Positions 1-9,486 are shown, counted from the stretch's first letter. The stretch: DNA of 64,000 bases from Dyadobacter psychrotolerans (GCF_004349265.1 NZ_SMFL01000002.1:434001-498000); one strand, 5' to 3'. Program-made: numbers and translations. The notes: generated by a model not told the origin, from the sequence alone.

Positions 1-1
1 T

Positions 2-925
2 AATTCAGGTGTTATTCAGTCGAGATTTGCGAATGTAAACTGGGAAAATCTTGCAGAAACGGATGATTATTCATTTAAAAGCAGCTCGTCCTACACTGCA
101 AATGACCATATTACCCTATATCGCAATGGTAAACTTTGGTGGGGAACAGAGCCTGATACAGCTGCGGCAGTTTTAGATCTGAAAGTTTATTCCGAAAATA
201 AAAACACCAATGCTTCTCCTACTTCGCTGAGCACCTGGCTTAAAATTGAAAACAAAGGAAACGTGCCGGTGGACTACGCAGATTTATCAATCCGTTACTG
301 GTTCACAGCAGATGGTACAGCAAGCCTTAACTATTGGATTGACTTTGCAAAGTTAGCTGCGGGGAACATTTCAGGGCAGTTTACCGGGGGCCAACAGCTT
401 GTGAATGCAGATACATATTTTGAATTGAAAGCAGCAGCTTCTCTGGGGAAACTATATCCGCTGAGCAATACAGGCAATATTCAGTACAGAATCGGAAAAA
501 CGGATTGGTCGGCATTTGATGATACCAATGATCATTCTTATAAAGCAGCAGGCACATTCGCTGAAAACAATAAGATAACGATTTACTACAAAGGTCAGCT
601 GGTTTATGGGCAGGAACCGGCTACACAGGTAAATGCCAGACTTGGCTTGCCAGAGATCGAAACAACGTCGGACGGGCTGAATGTGACCGTCCTGGGAAAT
701 CCTGTGACAACAGATCATGCAAACATTATTGTCAGCGGGGCAAACGCATCGCCTGTCCGGATTCTGGTTGCCGATCTGAAAGGACGTGTTCTGTTTCAAA
801 AACTGGTTGACAAACCCGTAGAAAATGAGCAGCACACCCTTCCTCTGGGTAAAAATTCAGGTTTGTATCTGATTAAGGTTGGTACATCAAAAGAAACGCT
901 TTCTTTGAAAATAGTTAAGCCTTAA
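2..925 (+). CDS. C-terminal part of a CBM3 (cellulose-binding) protein with T9SS sorting domain; 5' truncated by window edge
   Basis: The reading frame is open from base 2, so the protein begins outside the window; 307 residues are visible. The first ~48 residues look like the end of one CBM3 module (WENLAETDDYSFK, then a TLYRNGKLWWGTEP-type ending). A complete second module follows at about residues 58-205 and repeats that ending (WSAFDDTNDHSYK and YYKGQLVYGQEP). CBM3 modules bind crystalline cellulose. The last ~90 residues (NPVTTDHANIIV, GRVLFQK, GLYLIKV, LKIVKP) match a type A T9SS C-terminal sorting domain, so the protein is probably secreted across the outer membrane and surface-attached or released. 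The catalytic part, if any, lies to the left. A stem-loop follows the stop. The CBM3 call is confident; the enzyme class is unknown. Confidence 0.85.
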   Translation, partial: NSGVIQSRFANVNWENLAETDDYSFKSSSSYTANDHITLYRNGKLWWGTEPDTAAAVLDLKVYSENKNTNASPTSLSTWLKIENKGNVPVDYADLSIRYWFTADGTASLNYWIDFAKLAAGNISGQFTGGQQLVNADTYFELKAAASLGKLYPLSNTGNIQYRIGKTDWSAFDDTNDHSYKAAGTFAENNKITIYYKGQLVYGQEPATQVNARLGLPEIETTSDGLNVTVLGNPVTTDHANIIVSGANASPVRILVADLKGRVLFQKLVDKPVENEQHTLPLGKNSGLYLIKVGTSKETLSLKIVKP

Positions 926-960
926 TGTTTTAAATCGTTTTAGAAGTTTAATGTTGAAGT

Positions 961-993
961 CCGGATCAGCCCAGGTTGATCCGGGCTTTTTTG
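961..993 (+). terminator. Rho-independent terminator after the CBM3 gene
   Basis: CCGGATCA and TGATCCGG form an 8-bp stem around a short loop, followed directly by GG-C-TTTTTT. It lies 36 bases after the stop of the CBM3 gene. Confidence 0.85.
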
Positions 994-1140
994 TAAACAG
1001 GCTGTAAAAAATCTTTTTGGTAATCTGGCTTTATAGAATTATTTATTGAAAAAAAAATATTATTTATAGTATGGGGATGGGGCATACAGTCTTGTCTATA
1101 TGATTAAACTGTAAATCCGTAGTAAGGTTAATTAAATGGT

Positions 1141-1806
1141 ATGGCAATTAATTCTATAAAAAAATTAGAACCCGAATCAGCCGTAAAACAGATCTCGGAT
1201 CTGCCTGTGCAGGATAACGAGCCGGTTATGCTCCACGATGAATACCTGATTCGTGAAATGTTTAACCAAAATCCCCAAAAGGGCTGCGAACTGCTGTTTC
1301 GACGGTACTACACCAATTTGTGCAATCATGCGATCCGGTTTGTGCATTCGGACGAGGTAGCAGAAGACATCGTTTCCGAGGTGTTTGCAGCGTTCTGGCA
1401 GGGCAGAACTTTTGAAATGATAACAACTTCCTATCGGGCCTACCTGTACAAGGCTGTAAGGAACCGGTCTTACAATTATTTGAAATGGGATTTGAACAGG
1501 ACCTCTCCATTGGAAGCAGCGGCAACTCCGTTTGTAGCCCAGGCGCTGAATCCCTGTGACGCATTATTATATAGTGAACTACATCAGCAGGTCGAACGAA
1601 TTGTACAGGAAATGCCGCCGCAATGCCGCAGGGCCTATTTGCTTAAACGTGTGGAAGGTAAAACACTCGAGGAGATCGCCGCTGAACTGCAAATTACGCC
1701 GAAATCGGTGGAGGCCCTTATCACGCGCGCTATTGCCAGACTTCGCAACGGATTAAAAGACAGCTGGTTTATATACCTGGCTCTGCTTCTTTCAATTAAA
1801 GTATAA
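1141..1806 (+). CDS. ECF-type RNA polymerase sigma factor
   Basis: 221 residues. Region 2 lies at about 51-89 (ELLFRRYYTNLCNHA, with DEVAEDIVSEVFAAFW). Region 4 lies at about 152-205 (PPQCRRAYLLKRVEGKTLEEIAAEL, then the helix-turn-helix ITPKSVEALITRA). This is the FecI-like ECF form common in Bacteroidota, which directs transcription of linked SusC/SusD transport genes once its anti-sigma factor signals substrate. The next gene is a FecR-type anti-sigma factor 147 bp downstream. The hydrophobic C-terminus (WFIYLALLLSIKV) is slightly unusual and could be a short membrane-facing tail. The ATG at 1141 is the first in frame; later in-frame ATGs would still keep region 2. Confidence 0.9.
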   Translation: MAINSIKKLEPESAVKQISDLPVQDNEPVMLHDEYLIREMFNQNPQKGCELLFRRYYTNLCNHAIRFVHSDEVAEDIVSEVFAAFWQGRTFEMITTSYRAYLYKAVRNRSYNYLKWDLNRTSPLEAAATPFVAQALNPCDALLYSELHQQVERIVQEMPPQCRRAYLLKRVEGKTLEEIAAELQITPKSVEALITRAIARLRNGLKDSWFIYLALLLSIKV

Positions 1807-1953
1807 ATCCGGTATGGGGTTGAGAACACCGTAATTGTCTGTTCTTTAAAATGTTCTCATTGAAACATTTCCTGTCCTCAGATGAGGTTTTTACGGTTGA
1901 TCTGAAATTTTCCAAACAGTCCTGACCGGGCTGTAAAAGCTAAAAAGTATAAG

Positions 1954-2964
1954 ATGAAAGAATCACTATCAAAGGATGTCCTTTTCGATTTTTTTGACGG
2001 AAGGACTACATCCATTCAGCGTAAGCTCGTTGAGGATTGGCTGGCTGATCCGCAGAATGAAGAGCTTTATTATCACTATCTGGATGAATGGGAAACCCGT
2101 CATCCCCAGTTTTCACCAAAGATCGAAACTGCTTTGGCAGCCTACATTTCCCTGATCAATAATGAACAGGTTGAGAAAAATGCCGCAGCGCCGCAGATCG
2201 AGAAAAACCGATTCAGTATCGTGAAAACGGCCTGGCTTTGGAGTGCAGTGGCAGCCTGTCTGTTATTGGTTGCCGGTTTTGTTTTCAGAAAAGAATTGAT
2301 GTACAAATCACTGATCTCAGAAAACGGAAAGATCGCTTCCTATCAGCTGTCAGACGGAACCAGCGTGGTGCTCAATGCCAATTCTGTGCTACGTGTTCCC
2401 AGGCTGGGTTTTGGCTCCGGTAACAGGGAAGTGATCCTGGAAGGTGAGGCAGAGTTTAAGGTTGTACATACCAAAAGCGATAGCCGATTTATCGTTAGAA
2501 TGGATAAAGATTATCTCATTGAGGTACTCGGAACCGAATTTGTGGCTTTTTCGCGCGAGAGGGCAACGAAGGTTTTTTTAACAAAAGGAAAAGTGAAGCT
2601 GAGCCTGCCTAAAGGCAAGCAGCTTTATATGAAACCCGGTAACCTGTTTTTATCTGAGAAGGACGGGAAATCTACTCTTACATCTGTCGCGGCACCGGGT
2701 CAGTTTGTAGCCTGGAAGCAGGACATGTTCTATTTCGACAATACCCTTTTGTCGGAGGCCGTTGAGCAAATGAATGACCGCTTTAAAGTAAAGGTACGTA
2801 TCCTGGACCCCGTTCTCGGTAAACGTCGGATCGGAGGAGTTTATAAAGCCCGTCAGGCAGACGATTTGCTCGCCATCTTATCCGAGCTGCTTCATCTTGA
2901 AGTAGTAAAACACAATGAATTCATAGAATTGAGAAAATCAGTAACCAATTTAAATCATGAGTAG
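1954..2964 (+). CDS. FecR-family anti-sigma factor
   Basis: 336 residues with the family layout. There is an N-terminal cytoplasmic segment of about 90 residues (DVLFDFFDGRTTSIQRKLVEDWL), one transmembrane helix at about 92-111 (WLWSAVAACLLLVAGFVF), then a periplasmic FecR domain (YQLSDGTSVVLNANS, GNREVILEGEAEFKV, VLGTEFVAF). A C-terminal STN-like or DUF4974 segment (LLSEAVEQMNDRF, ILSELLHLEVV) follows. The known role of such proteins is to hold the sigma factor and pass on a signal from the N-terminal extension of the partner SusC/TonB transporter. The gene overlaps the start of susC by 8 bp, so the two are translationally coupled. Confidence 0.92.
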   Translation: MKESLSKDVLFDFFDGRTTSIQRKLVEDWLADPQNEELYYHYLDEWETRHPQFSPKIETALAAYISLINNEQVEKNAAAPQIEKNRFSIVKTAWLWSAVAACLLLVAGFVFRKELMYKSLISENGKIASYQLSDGTSVVLNANSVLRVPRLGFGSGNREVILEGEAEFKVVHTKSDSRFIVRMDKDYLIEVLGTEFVAFSRERATKVFLTKGKVKLSLPKGKQLYMKPGNLFLSEKDGKSTLTSVAAPGQFVAWKQDMFYFDNTLLSEAVEQMNDRFKVKVRILDPVLGKRRIGGVYKARQADDLLAILSELLHLEVVKHNEFIELRKSVTNLNHE

Positions 2965-5900
2965 CAGATTTCTACAAAAAACCCGCATCGTGCTGACCAT
3001 GTTATCTGTTCAGCAGCTTTGCACGGCTCAGGCTATTTCCTTTGCAAGTCAGCAGATACCAGTCCGCACGCAGCATTCGGAAACCCGAAACAGAGCTAAA
3101 AACCTTAAAGATTTATTGATCGACCTGGGTAAACAGCATCAGGTAAGCATAATTTTTGAAGAAGAAACGGTTAAAAACATTCTTATTACCGGTGCTGAAT
3201 TTCACCAGGAAGGAAACAAGCTGGAAAAGCAGCTGACCGACTTGCTTAAACCCTTTAATCTCCGTTTCAGAAAAGCCGGTAAGGAAGCCTATGTGATTGT
3301 TTCCAGATTTGAAAAGAAGGCCTTCGAACCCGCGATTGCTACCATTGAAAGCGCAACTATTGCTCCGGTATCATCTCCTGAAACTTTGAGTAAACCAGAG
3401 GTTTCGGTTTTGAAAACCACAAAACTAAATCCGGAAGAGATCACAGTAAAAGGCCAGGTAACCGATGAAAGGGGCGACGGACTGCCTGGTGTCAGCGTCG
3501 TGATAAAGGGCTCGCAACGAGGGGTTACAACGGATATTTCCGGTAAATATGAAATAACAAGCGCGAGCTCCGATATCGTTTTGATTTTTTCGTTTGTAGG
3601 TTATTTGCCAAAAGAGGAGATCGTCGGTGATCGTTCGGCGATTGATGTTTCTCTGTCAGTAGATACAAAAGCTTTGGAAGAAGTAGTCGTGATTGGTTAT
3701 GGAACGGCTAAAAAGAAAGATTTGACCGGTGCGGTTTCCGTAGTGGGACGAAAGGAATTTGGCGATGTTTCGGCCACATCTGCACAGCAGCTTTTACAGG
3801 GAAAAATAGCCGGTGTGCAAATTGTTAATACGGGCGGTTTGCCGGGATCGAATGCCAAAATAATTATCCGCGGCGTTGGTTCACTCACCAATTCAGACCC
3901 TTTGTATGTGATAGACGGAATCCAGGGTGGTGATATTAATTCGGTTAGTCCTTATGACATTCAGGATATCACTGTTTTAAAAGATGCCGCGTCTGTTGCC
4001 ATATACGGAGCTTCTGCCGCTAACGGCGTCGTTTTGATCACAACAAAAAAAGGAAAAGCAGGTACGCCGAGGGTAACCTACAACGGCTATGTCGGCGTGG
4101 CGCAGGCCTGGAAAAAACTGGATATGCTCAATGCCGCTCAGTATGTACAACTCGTGAAAGATATTGACGAAGCGCAGGGAAATAAAGTACCTGACAAACT
4201 TAATACACCAGATGTACTGGTGACCAGAACCGACTGGCAAAAGGAGATTTTTAGAAGTGGAAAGCTGACCGAACATCATGTGAACGTAACGGGCGGCAGC
4301 GACAAGGCAACCTATAATTTCTCAGCCGGATACACCAATCAGGAAGGGATCATGAAAGATTACGGATATCAGCGTATCAATTTACGTACGCAGCTTGAAG
4401 AGCAGATCGGAAAAAGAATACGGCTTGGACAAACCATTAATTTCAAATACAACAGAACAACCGGAAATGTCGCCAGTTTTGTGGAAGCACTCCGCATGCC
4501 GCCGTATGCGCCAACCATGGATCCAACCAACCTGGGCGGATACAGCAGAGTGACCACCATTCTGGATCAAAACGATGCACTGAATCCTTTACCAGGAATT
4601 TATTTAACGGAGAAACTTTCCAGAGGTGTTTCTAATCTCTTTCAGCTCTGGGGCGAAGTAGATATTTTCAATGGTCTTAAATTCAGATCGCAGGCAAATA
4701 TTGGTCTTTCCAACAGCAACAGCTACAATTATACCGGTGAGTATCTGAATGGTAATCTTAAAACGGATCGCAAAATCGATGAGAGTTACGGTTTTTCAGT
4801 TTCGCCGATCGTTGAAAACATCCTGACTTACTCGAGAAGCTTCGGTCAGCATGATTTTTCGGTTATGGTTGGTAATACCTTTAACGAGGGTAACAGAAGC
4901 CGGAGTGTCAACCTGACCGGATCAGGATTTACAAATGATCTGATCAAACAAATCGGGGTATCTAAATCGAATAGTATAACAGGTTCAGGATCAGGAATCT
5001 ATGCTTCGCGCTCTTACTTTGGACGCCTTACTTATGCTTTTCACGACAGATATCTGATCAATGCTTCTTTACGCCAGGATATTAACCCGGCTTTTGGAAA
5101 GGCGCACCGAAAAGGGAATTTTCCTTCGGTGGGGGTAGCCTGGAAAGTTGCCAATGAAGAGTTTATGAAAAACATTTCCTTTATCTCCGATCTTAAAATC
5201 AGGGGTAGCTGGGGGATCACCGGAAATGCCAACATTGGCCTTTTCCTTACAGATCCGACCGTTTACCGCGGTTACGGAAACAACAACATTGTTTACTCTT
5301 TTGGAGAAAGCAAAGCATTTCAGCAGGGTGCAACAGTTACCAGAGTGCCTAATCCTTTCCTGAAATGGGAGGAGACAACACAGACAGATTTCGGACTTGA
5401 TTTTGGCCTTCTTCGCAACAGACTTCAGGTAAGTGTGGACTTCTACAAACGCAATAGCAAAGATCTGCTGCTTGACGTAAAGCTGCCGGTATCAACCGGA
5501 CTTGGGGACATTTATAATGATGCGAGCATGGTTCAAAATGCCGCCAATGCTGTCAACAAAGGTTTTGAAATAGCGCTTTCTTACGCTGGACAGGCCGGAG
5601 ATTTTAGTTACAGTGTATCTGCCAATACTGGATACAACAAGAACAATGTGGTTTCGCTCGGTAATGGTGGCCCTATTGTCAGCGGCAGCACAAACGGCGG
5701 GATCAACATTACTAAAACGGACGTGGGCGCAGCAATTGGTTCATTTTATGGGTTTCAGGTAGAAAAAGTGGTTTCCAGTGCAGCTGAAGTTGCCAGATAC
5801 AATGAGCAGGCTATTGCTAAAGGCTTTAAAACATATCAGGATGGCTTAAAGGCGGGTGATATCGTTTATAAGGATTTGAATGGTGACGGGCAGATAACCG

Positions 5901-6451
5901 ATATGGATCAGGCTTTTTTAGGTTCGGCGATTCCGGTTTGGACCTATGGCGGCTCTGTTAATTTAGCTTACAAAGCATGGGATCTTTCGATGGGGCTGGC
6001 TGGGATTGGAGACGTAAAGGTTTACAACGCACTGCGTTACTGGACCGAAGGGACGACCCGGCCTTTTAATTCTTCCACGGCGGTTCTGGATGCGTGGAAA
6101 AAAGATGGTGATGTTACCGACATGCCAAGATCAGGACAAAATACGCCATCTAACCTGCGTGCATCTGACCGGTTTCTGGAAAATGGTTCATTCATGCGTC
6201 TGCGCAATCTTACACTTGGTTTCTCCGTGCCGAAAAAAGTACTGAATTCCACAACCGGAAAAGTATTTTCAAGCTTCCGGATCTACGCAACGGGGATGAA
6301 TCTGCTGACACTGACCAACTACAAAGGATATGATCCCGAAGTGAGTGCCAGTGTAAACGATGCTAAATCTTTTATTTTCACAAAAGGTGTAGATACAGGT
6401 CAATATCCACAGCCAAGAACTTTCCTTCTCGGAGTTCAGGTAGGGTTTTAA
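2957..6451 (+). CDS. SusC/RagA-type TonB-dependent outer-membrane transporter with STN signalling domain
   Basis: 1164 residues. A signal peptide (about 1-30) is followed by an STN (secretin/TonB short N-terminal) domain at about 45-117, a CarboxypepD_reg-like domain at about 163-235 (KGQVTDERGDGLPGVSVVIKG), and a conserved SusC linker at 240-262 (LEEVVVIGYGTAKKKDLTGAV). The plug and a 22-strand-type barrel end in an aromatic-rich C-terminus (TFLLGVQVGF). The STN domain is the part that contacts FecR, so this transporter probably senses its own substrate and feeds back on the upstream sigma factor. It works with the SusD lipoprotein 30 bp downstream. Substrate is unknown: no glycoside hydrolase is in the operon. 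Confidence 0.95.
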   Translation: MSSRFLQKTRIVLTMLSVQQLCTAQAISFASQQIPVRTQHSETRNRAKNLKDLLIDLGKQHQVSIIFEEETVKNILITGAEFHQEGNKLEKQLTDLLKPFNLRFRKAGKEAYVIVSRFEKKAFEPAIATIESATIAPVSSPETLSKPEVSVLKTTKLNPEEITVKGQVTDERGDGLPGVSVVIKGSQRGVTTDISGKYEITSASSDIVLIFSFVGYLPKEEIVGDRSAIDVSLSVDTKALEEVVVIGYGTAKKKDLTGAVSVVGRKEFGDVSATSAQQLLQGKIAGVQIVNTGGLPGSNAKIIIRGVGSLTNSDPLYVIDGIQGGDINSVSPYDIQDITVLKDAASVAIYGASAANGVVLITTKKGKAGTPRVTYNGYVGVAQAWKKLDMLNAAQYVQLVKDIDEAQGNKVPDKLNTPDVLVTRTDWQKEIFRSGKLTEHHVNVTGGSDKATYNFSAGYTNQEGIMKDYGYQRINLRTQLEEQIGKRIRLGQTINFKYNRTTGNVASFVEALRMPPYAPTMDPTNLGGYSRVTTILDQNDALNPLPGIYLTEKLSRGVSNLFQLWGEVDIFNGLKFRSQANIGLSNSNSYNYTGEYLNGNLKTDRKIDESYGFSVSPIVENILTYSRSFGQHDFSVMVGNTFNEGNRSRSVNLTGSGFTNDLIKQIGVSKSNSITGSGSGIYASRSYFGRLTYAFHDRYLINASLRQDINPAFGKAHRKGNFPSVGVAWKVANEEFMKNISFISDLKIRGSWGITGNANIGLFLTDPTVYRGYGNNNIVYSFGESKAFQQGATVTRVPNPFLKWEETTQTDFGLDFGLLRNRLQVSVDFYKRNSKDLLLDVKLPVSTGLGDIYNDASMVQNAANAVNKGFEIALSYAGQAGDFSYSVSANTGYNKNNVVSLGNGGPIVSGSTNGGINITKTDVGAAIGSFYGFQVEKVVSSAAEVARYNEQAIAKGFKTYQDGLKAGDIVYKDLNGDGQITDMDQAFLGSAIPVWTYGGSVNLAYKAWDLSMGLAGIGDVKVYNALRYWTEGTTRPFNSSTAVLDAWKKDGDVTDMPRSGQNTPSNLRASDRFLENGSFMRLRNLTLGFSVPKKVLNSTTGKVFSSFRIYATGMNLLTLTNYKGYDPEVSASVNDAKSFIFTKGVDTGQYPQPRTFLLGVQVGF

Positions 6452-6481
6452 ATTTCTCCATTCAACTTCATTTTTCTGATA

Positions 6482-8062
6482 ATGAAAAAGCAAATACTTT
6501 CGCTCGGAACGTTGGCCTGTCTGGCCATAGCTGGCTGCGACAACTCGCTGGATAACGTTAAAAACCAGACGAGCTACAACGACGATACCTACTTTACTAC
6601 GCCAGCAACCATATCCGAAGCCCTTACGGCAGCCTATGGTCTGATGCTTTATGAGGGACTTTATTCCAGGGATTTTTACTATCTGATGGACCTTACCGGC
6701 AATGAGGCCGAGGCCGATGCCCCGCTTTTGGGAGATGTTTTACAGCTGCACGATTACAGCTACGCGGCCAACCATGCACAAATTAATGATCTTTGGTCAA
6801 CAGCTTATAAAATGACATTCAGGTCGAACCTGGTGATCGATAAAGCCTCAAAGGTTGTTCCGGCTTCTGATGCTGAGAAGGTCAAACTGGCCCAGTATGT
6901 TTCTGAGGCCTACTTTCTGAAAGCCTATGCAGAGTTTTTGCTGGTAACGCTTTGGGGGCGTGTACCCATCCGAAAAGACTACGGTGAAAACAGCGAGTTC
7001 TACTTATCAAGATCCAGCGTTGAAGACAACTGGAAGCAGATAGAATCAGATCTGAACAATGCGATAAGCGGATTGCCAGTAACTTACAGCGCTACCGATC
7101 TGGGTCGTGCCACAAAAGGTGCAGCTATTGCGCTGCTTGGCAAATCCTATTTGTTTCAGAAAAAATATACGGAAGCTGCCGTGCAATTTGAATTACTGAC
7201 CAAAGCGCCATATACCTATAATCTTGTTTCGAATATCGATGAGCTTTTTACCAAATCTCCGGTAAAAAATGCTGAAACGGTTTTTGATATACCTCACAAA
7301 GCATGGGGAGGCTGGGCCGAAGGAAGTCCTTACTACATGTTTGGCTCACAGGAAGGGTCGGGAAGTGGTAAAAACACCTTGACCGGAAGGGCCATGGAGT
7401 ATGGCTGGAATGACTGGCGGAACGTGTTTATTTCAGATGCGGCGGTAAAGGCATTTACTTACAATGACGAATCGGGAAAAGTATATGTGGATCCCAGGGC
7501 AAAGAATACTTTTTACGGAGATAAAACAAGTGGTGGCGACGTGACTTATTGTGACAATTGCACTGGTGGTGCAAAGCCTTATCCTTATGCGGAAAACGGA
7601 AATGGTTTCAGGTGGAGAAAATACGAACCCTACGAATACAAAGAAAAAGGAGAACTTCCCCAGTCGGATATCAATTCGCAGGTGATACGTTATGCAGATG
7701 TGTTGCTGATGCTTTCCGAAGCATATACTAATAGCGGTAAAATAGCGGATGCGCTGCCGTTGATCAATAAGGTCCGTACACGCTCCGGCGCCTATGCTTA
7801 CACTTCGCTGGGAACGAAGGAAGAAGCCATGAAAAAGATTATGCTCGAACGCCAGCTGGAACTTGCCGGTGAGCAGGTTCGCTGGTTTGATCTGATACGA
7901 TGGGGAATTGCCAAACAAACGCTGAATGCAGAGAAGAAGGCCAAATATCCAACGTCAAGCCAGTCTTTTTTTCAGGATAAACACGTTCTGTTTCCTATAC
8001 CCTTAACTGAAAAAAATACCAATCCGCTTGTTGCCAAAGACATTACCGGCGAATGGAATTAA
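6482..8062 (+). CDS. SusD/RagB-family nutrient-binding outer-membrane lipoprotein
   Basis: 526 residues, the usual length of the family. The lipobox LAIAGC puts the lipidated cysteine at residue 19. Typical SusD segments are visible: YFTTPATISEALTAAYGLM near the N-terminus, helical TPR-like repeats (AYFLKAYAEFLLVTLWGRVPI, ALLGKSYLFQKKYTEAA), and the C-terminal RYADVLLMLSEAYTNSGK, INKVRTRSG, ERQLELAGEQVRWFDLIRWG and FPIPLTE. SusD proteins cap the SusC channel and capture oligosaccharides or other large nutrients. It is the last gene of the sigma-FecR-SusC-SusD unit and is followed by a terminator. Confidence 0.95.
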   Translation: MKKQILSLGTLACLAIAGCDNSLDNVKNQTSYNDDTYFTTPATISEALTAAYGLMLYEGLYSRDFYYLMDLTGNEAEADAPLLGDVLQLHDYSYAANHAQINDLWSTAYKMTFRSNLVIDKASKVVPASDAEKVKLAQYVSEAYFLKAYAEFLLVTLWGRVPIRKDYGENSEFYLSRSSVEDNWKQIESDLNNAISGLPVTYSATDLGRATKGAAIALLGKSYLFQKKYTEAAVQFELLTKAPYTYNLVSNIDELFTKSPVKNAETVFDIPHKAWGGWAEGSPYYMFGSQEGSGSGKNTLTGRAMEYGWNDWRNVFISDAAVKAFTYNDESGKVYVDPRAKNTFYGDKTSGGDVTYCDNCTGGAKPYPYAENGNGFRWRKYEPYEYKEKGELPQSDINSQVIRYADVLLMLSEAYTNSGKIADALPLINKVRTRSGAYAYTSLGTKEEAMKKIMLERQLELAGEQVRWFDLIRWGIAKQTLNAEKKAKYPTSSQSFFQDKHVLFPIPLTEKNTNPLVAKDITGEWN

Positions 8063-8087
8063 TTGATTTGTGGATTTAAGAATTGAT

Positions 8088-8112
8088 CCGCTGGTATGTC
8101 AGCGGGTTTTTC
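8088..8112 (+). terminator. Rho-independent terminator after susD
   Basis: CCGCTG (8088-8093) pairs with CAGCGG (8100-8105) across a 6-base loop and is followed by GTTTTTC. It closes the sigma-FecR-SusC-SusD unit. Confidence 0.8.
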
Positions 8113-8183
8113 TTCTGTAGTGGAATCAAGGATGGCGGGCGGCAGGTATAAAAAATTTCTTTTATTGCCTGAATTTATAATTG

Positions 8184-8624
8184 CTAAATATTTGCGTAAA
8201 AATCCGTTTGCTCCTTTGTCCAGTCCGTTGTCAGTACATCCTTAATCGCCTGCCTGAAGTCGTTTAGTGATGCGGGTTTAGTGATGTAACCATTCGCACC
8301 CAATATTTTGGACTGAGATACATGGTAGTCGCTATTTGAAGTCGATAACATAATGACAGAAACGGGAAGTGACTGTTTCCGGATTTCAGAAAGACACTCC
8401 AAACCATTCATCAACGGCATATTGATGTCAAGAAAAACGATATCAACGTTCTGCAGTTTATGAAGCAATTCAAGTGTCTGCAGTCCATCTTTGGCAAAGT
8501 GTAAATTGATGGTTATCTGAAAGTCCGAAATAACCTCCTTGAAAACCAGGATATCGTCATGGTCATCCTCGGCCAGCAAAATTGTCAGGGTTTGTAAACT
8601 GAATGACTCCGTAAAAATGTCCAA
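8184..8624 (-). CDS. Stand-alone receiver-domain response regulator (Rcp1-like)
   Basis: 146 residues consisting only of a CheY-like receiver. The acidic pocket is EDDHDD, the phospho-acceptor aspartate lies in FLDINMP, the switch Ser/Thr in MLSTS and the conserved lysine in ITKPAS. There is no output domain, so it presumably acts by protein contact, as a phosphorelay intermediate or a partner of a hybrid kinase. The start is a TTG at 8624, preceded by AGGA five bases upstream; no in-frame ATG exists. The C-terminus DWTKEQTDF resembles that of the receiver at 9643-10074 (DWTKRKKQDF), suggesting the two are paralogues. No histidine kinase is adjacent. Confidence 0.88.
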   Translation of the reverse strand: MDIFTESFSLQTLTILLAEDDHDDILVFKEVISDFQITINLHFAKDGLQTLELLHKLQNVDIVFLDINMPLMNGLECLSEIRKQSLPVSVIMLSTSNSDYHVSQSKILGANGYITKPASLNDFRQAIKDVLTTDWTKEQTDFYANI

Positions 8625-8808
8625 AGGATTCCTGGCTATGATGGGAAAAGATACTCAATATATAAAAATCAGAAATATTTTTCAATATAAAAGGCATATC
8701 AGATTAAAAATGCCATATTTTACTATATACTTTAATTATCGTGGCTACGATTTTATTGCTACCTAAAATCTTGAAATAAAAAACTATTCGGTTGTGTAAA
8801 CCATTTCC

Positions 8809-9486
8809 TTACGAAAGTCTGGGTGTGTCAAGTGCTTTAACCCACTCATCCTTACCGCATCTGTTGCACTTTTTGGGGCCTTCTTCGATGTGCTCAGTAT
8901 TGCCGCAAAACGAGCAGGCATAATCGGCCGGGGAGCTGATGTTCTTGATTTTTTGTTTATACAATTTAGGCATAACCGGCAAACCCGATTTAACCTGATC
9001 TTCCTGATAATATAGAAAACTTACGTTGCCATTGGGTTCTAAAACGGCCGTGCGAACCTGTCCCAGGTGCTCTATGCTTTGCTGCCGCATTTCAGAAAAA
9101 AATTCATCTTTTGCGTATGTTTCGTCACCAGTGTCCAAATTAAATCTGCCATCTTCGATAATGTAAACAGGATCTCCTTCCAGCACGCTTTCGAATTTTT
9201 CATTTTTCATTGCAAACCAGGTGACCAGGCGGTAAAATCCCAATATTGTTGCAAAAACCAGTAATGCAGGTACAATTGCATTATCCTTATTAGACATTGG
9301 ATCCCCAGCTGCTGAACCCAATCCAATGATGATTGCCACTTCAAAAATCGATAATTGTTTGACTCCCTTTTTTCCTGAGATTCTCAGAAAAACCAGGATG
9401 AGCGCGAACATGATCAGAGTACGGAGTATTATTTCAAAAGCAAATTCCCAGTCCAGGTCATTGATAAATAGTTCTTGCCAATCCAT
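8809..9486 (-). CDS. DUF421 (YetF-family) membrane protein with C-terminal zinc-ribbon-like motif
   Basis: 225 residues. Three membrane segments at about 20-36, 46-61 and 70-90 are followed by the conserved DUF421 cytoplasmic part (ISGKKGVKQLSIFEVAIIIGLGSAAGDPM in the membrane region; DEFFSEMRQQSIEHLGQVRTAVLEPNG in the soluble domain). Function of the family is poorly known; members are often linked to stress or sporulation. Unusual is a C-terminal extension with two CxxC pairs (C191/C194 and C207/C210), the form of a small zinc ribbon. Neighbours on both sides are receiver proteins, each transcribed separately. Confidence 0.85.
   Translation of the reverse strand: MDWQELFINDLDWEFAFEIILRTLIMFALILVFLRISGKKGVKQLSIFEVAIIIGLGSAAGDPMSNKDNAIVPALLVFATILGFYRLVTWFAMKNEKFESVLEGDPVYIIEDGRFNLDTGDETYAKDEFFSEMRQQSIEHLGQVRTAVLEPNGNVSFLYYQEDQVKSGLPVMPKLYKQKIKNISSPADYACSFCGNTEHIEEGPKKCNRCGKDEWVKALDTPRLS

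Noticed and set aside
7433..7918. A 161-codon minus-strand open frame opposite susD
   Set aside because: It overlaps conserved SusD motifs and resembles no protein family; it is a shadow of the real frame.
8640..8766. A 42-codon plus-strand open frame in the gap between the first receiver and the DUF421 gene
   Set aside because: The DNA is AT-rich, the peptide is Lys/Tyr/Phe-rich with no family resemblance, and no promoter is seen.
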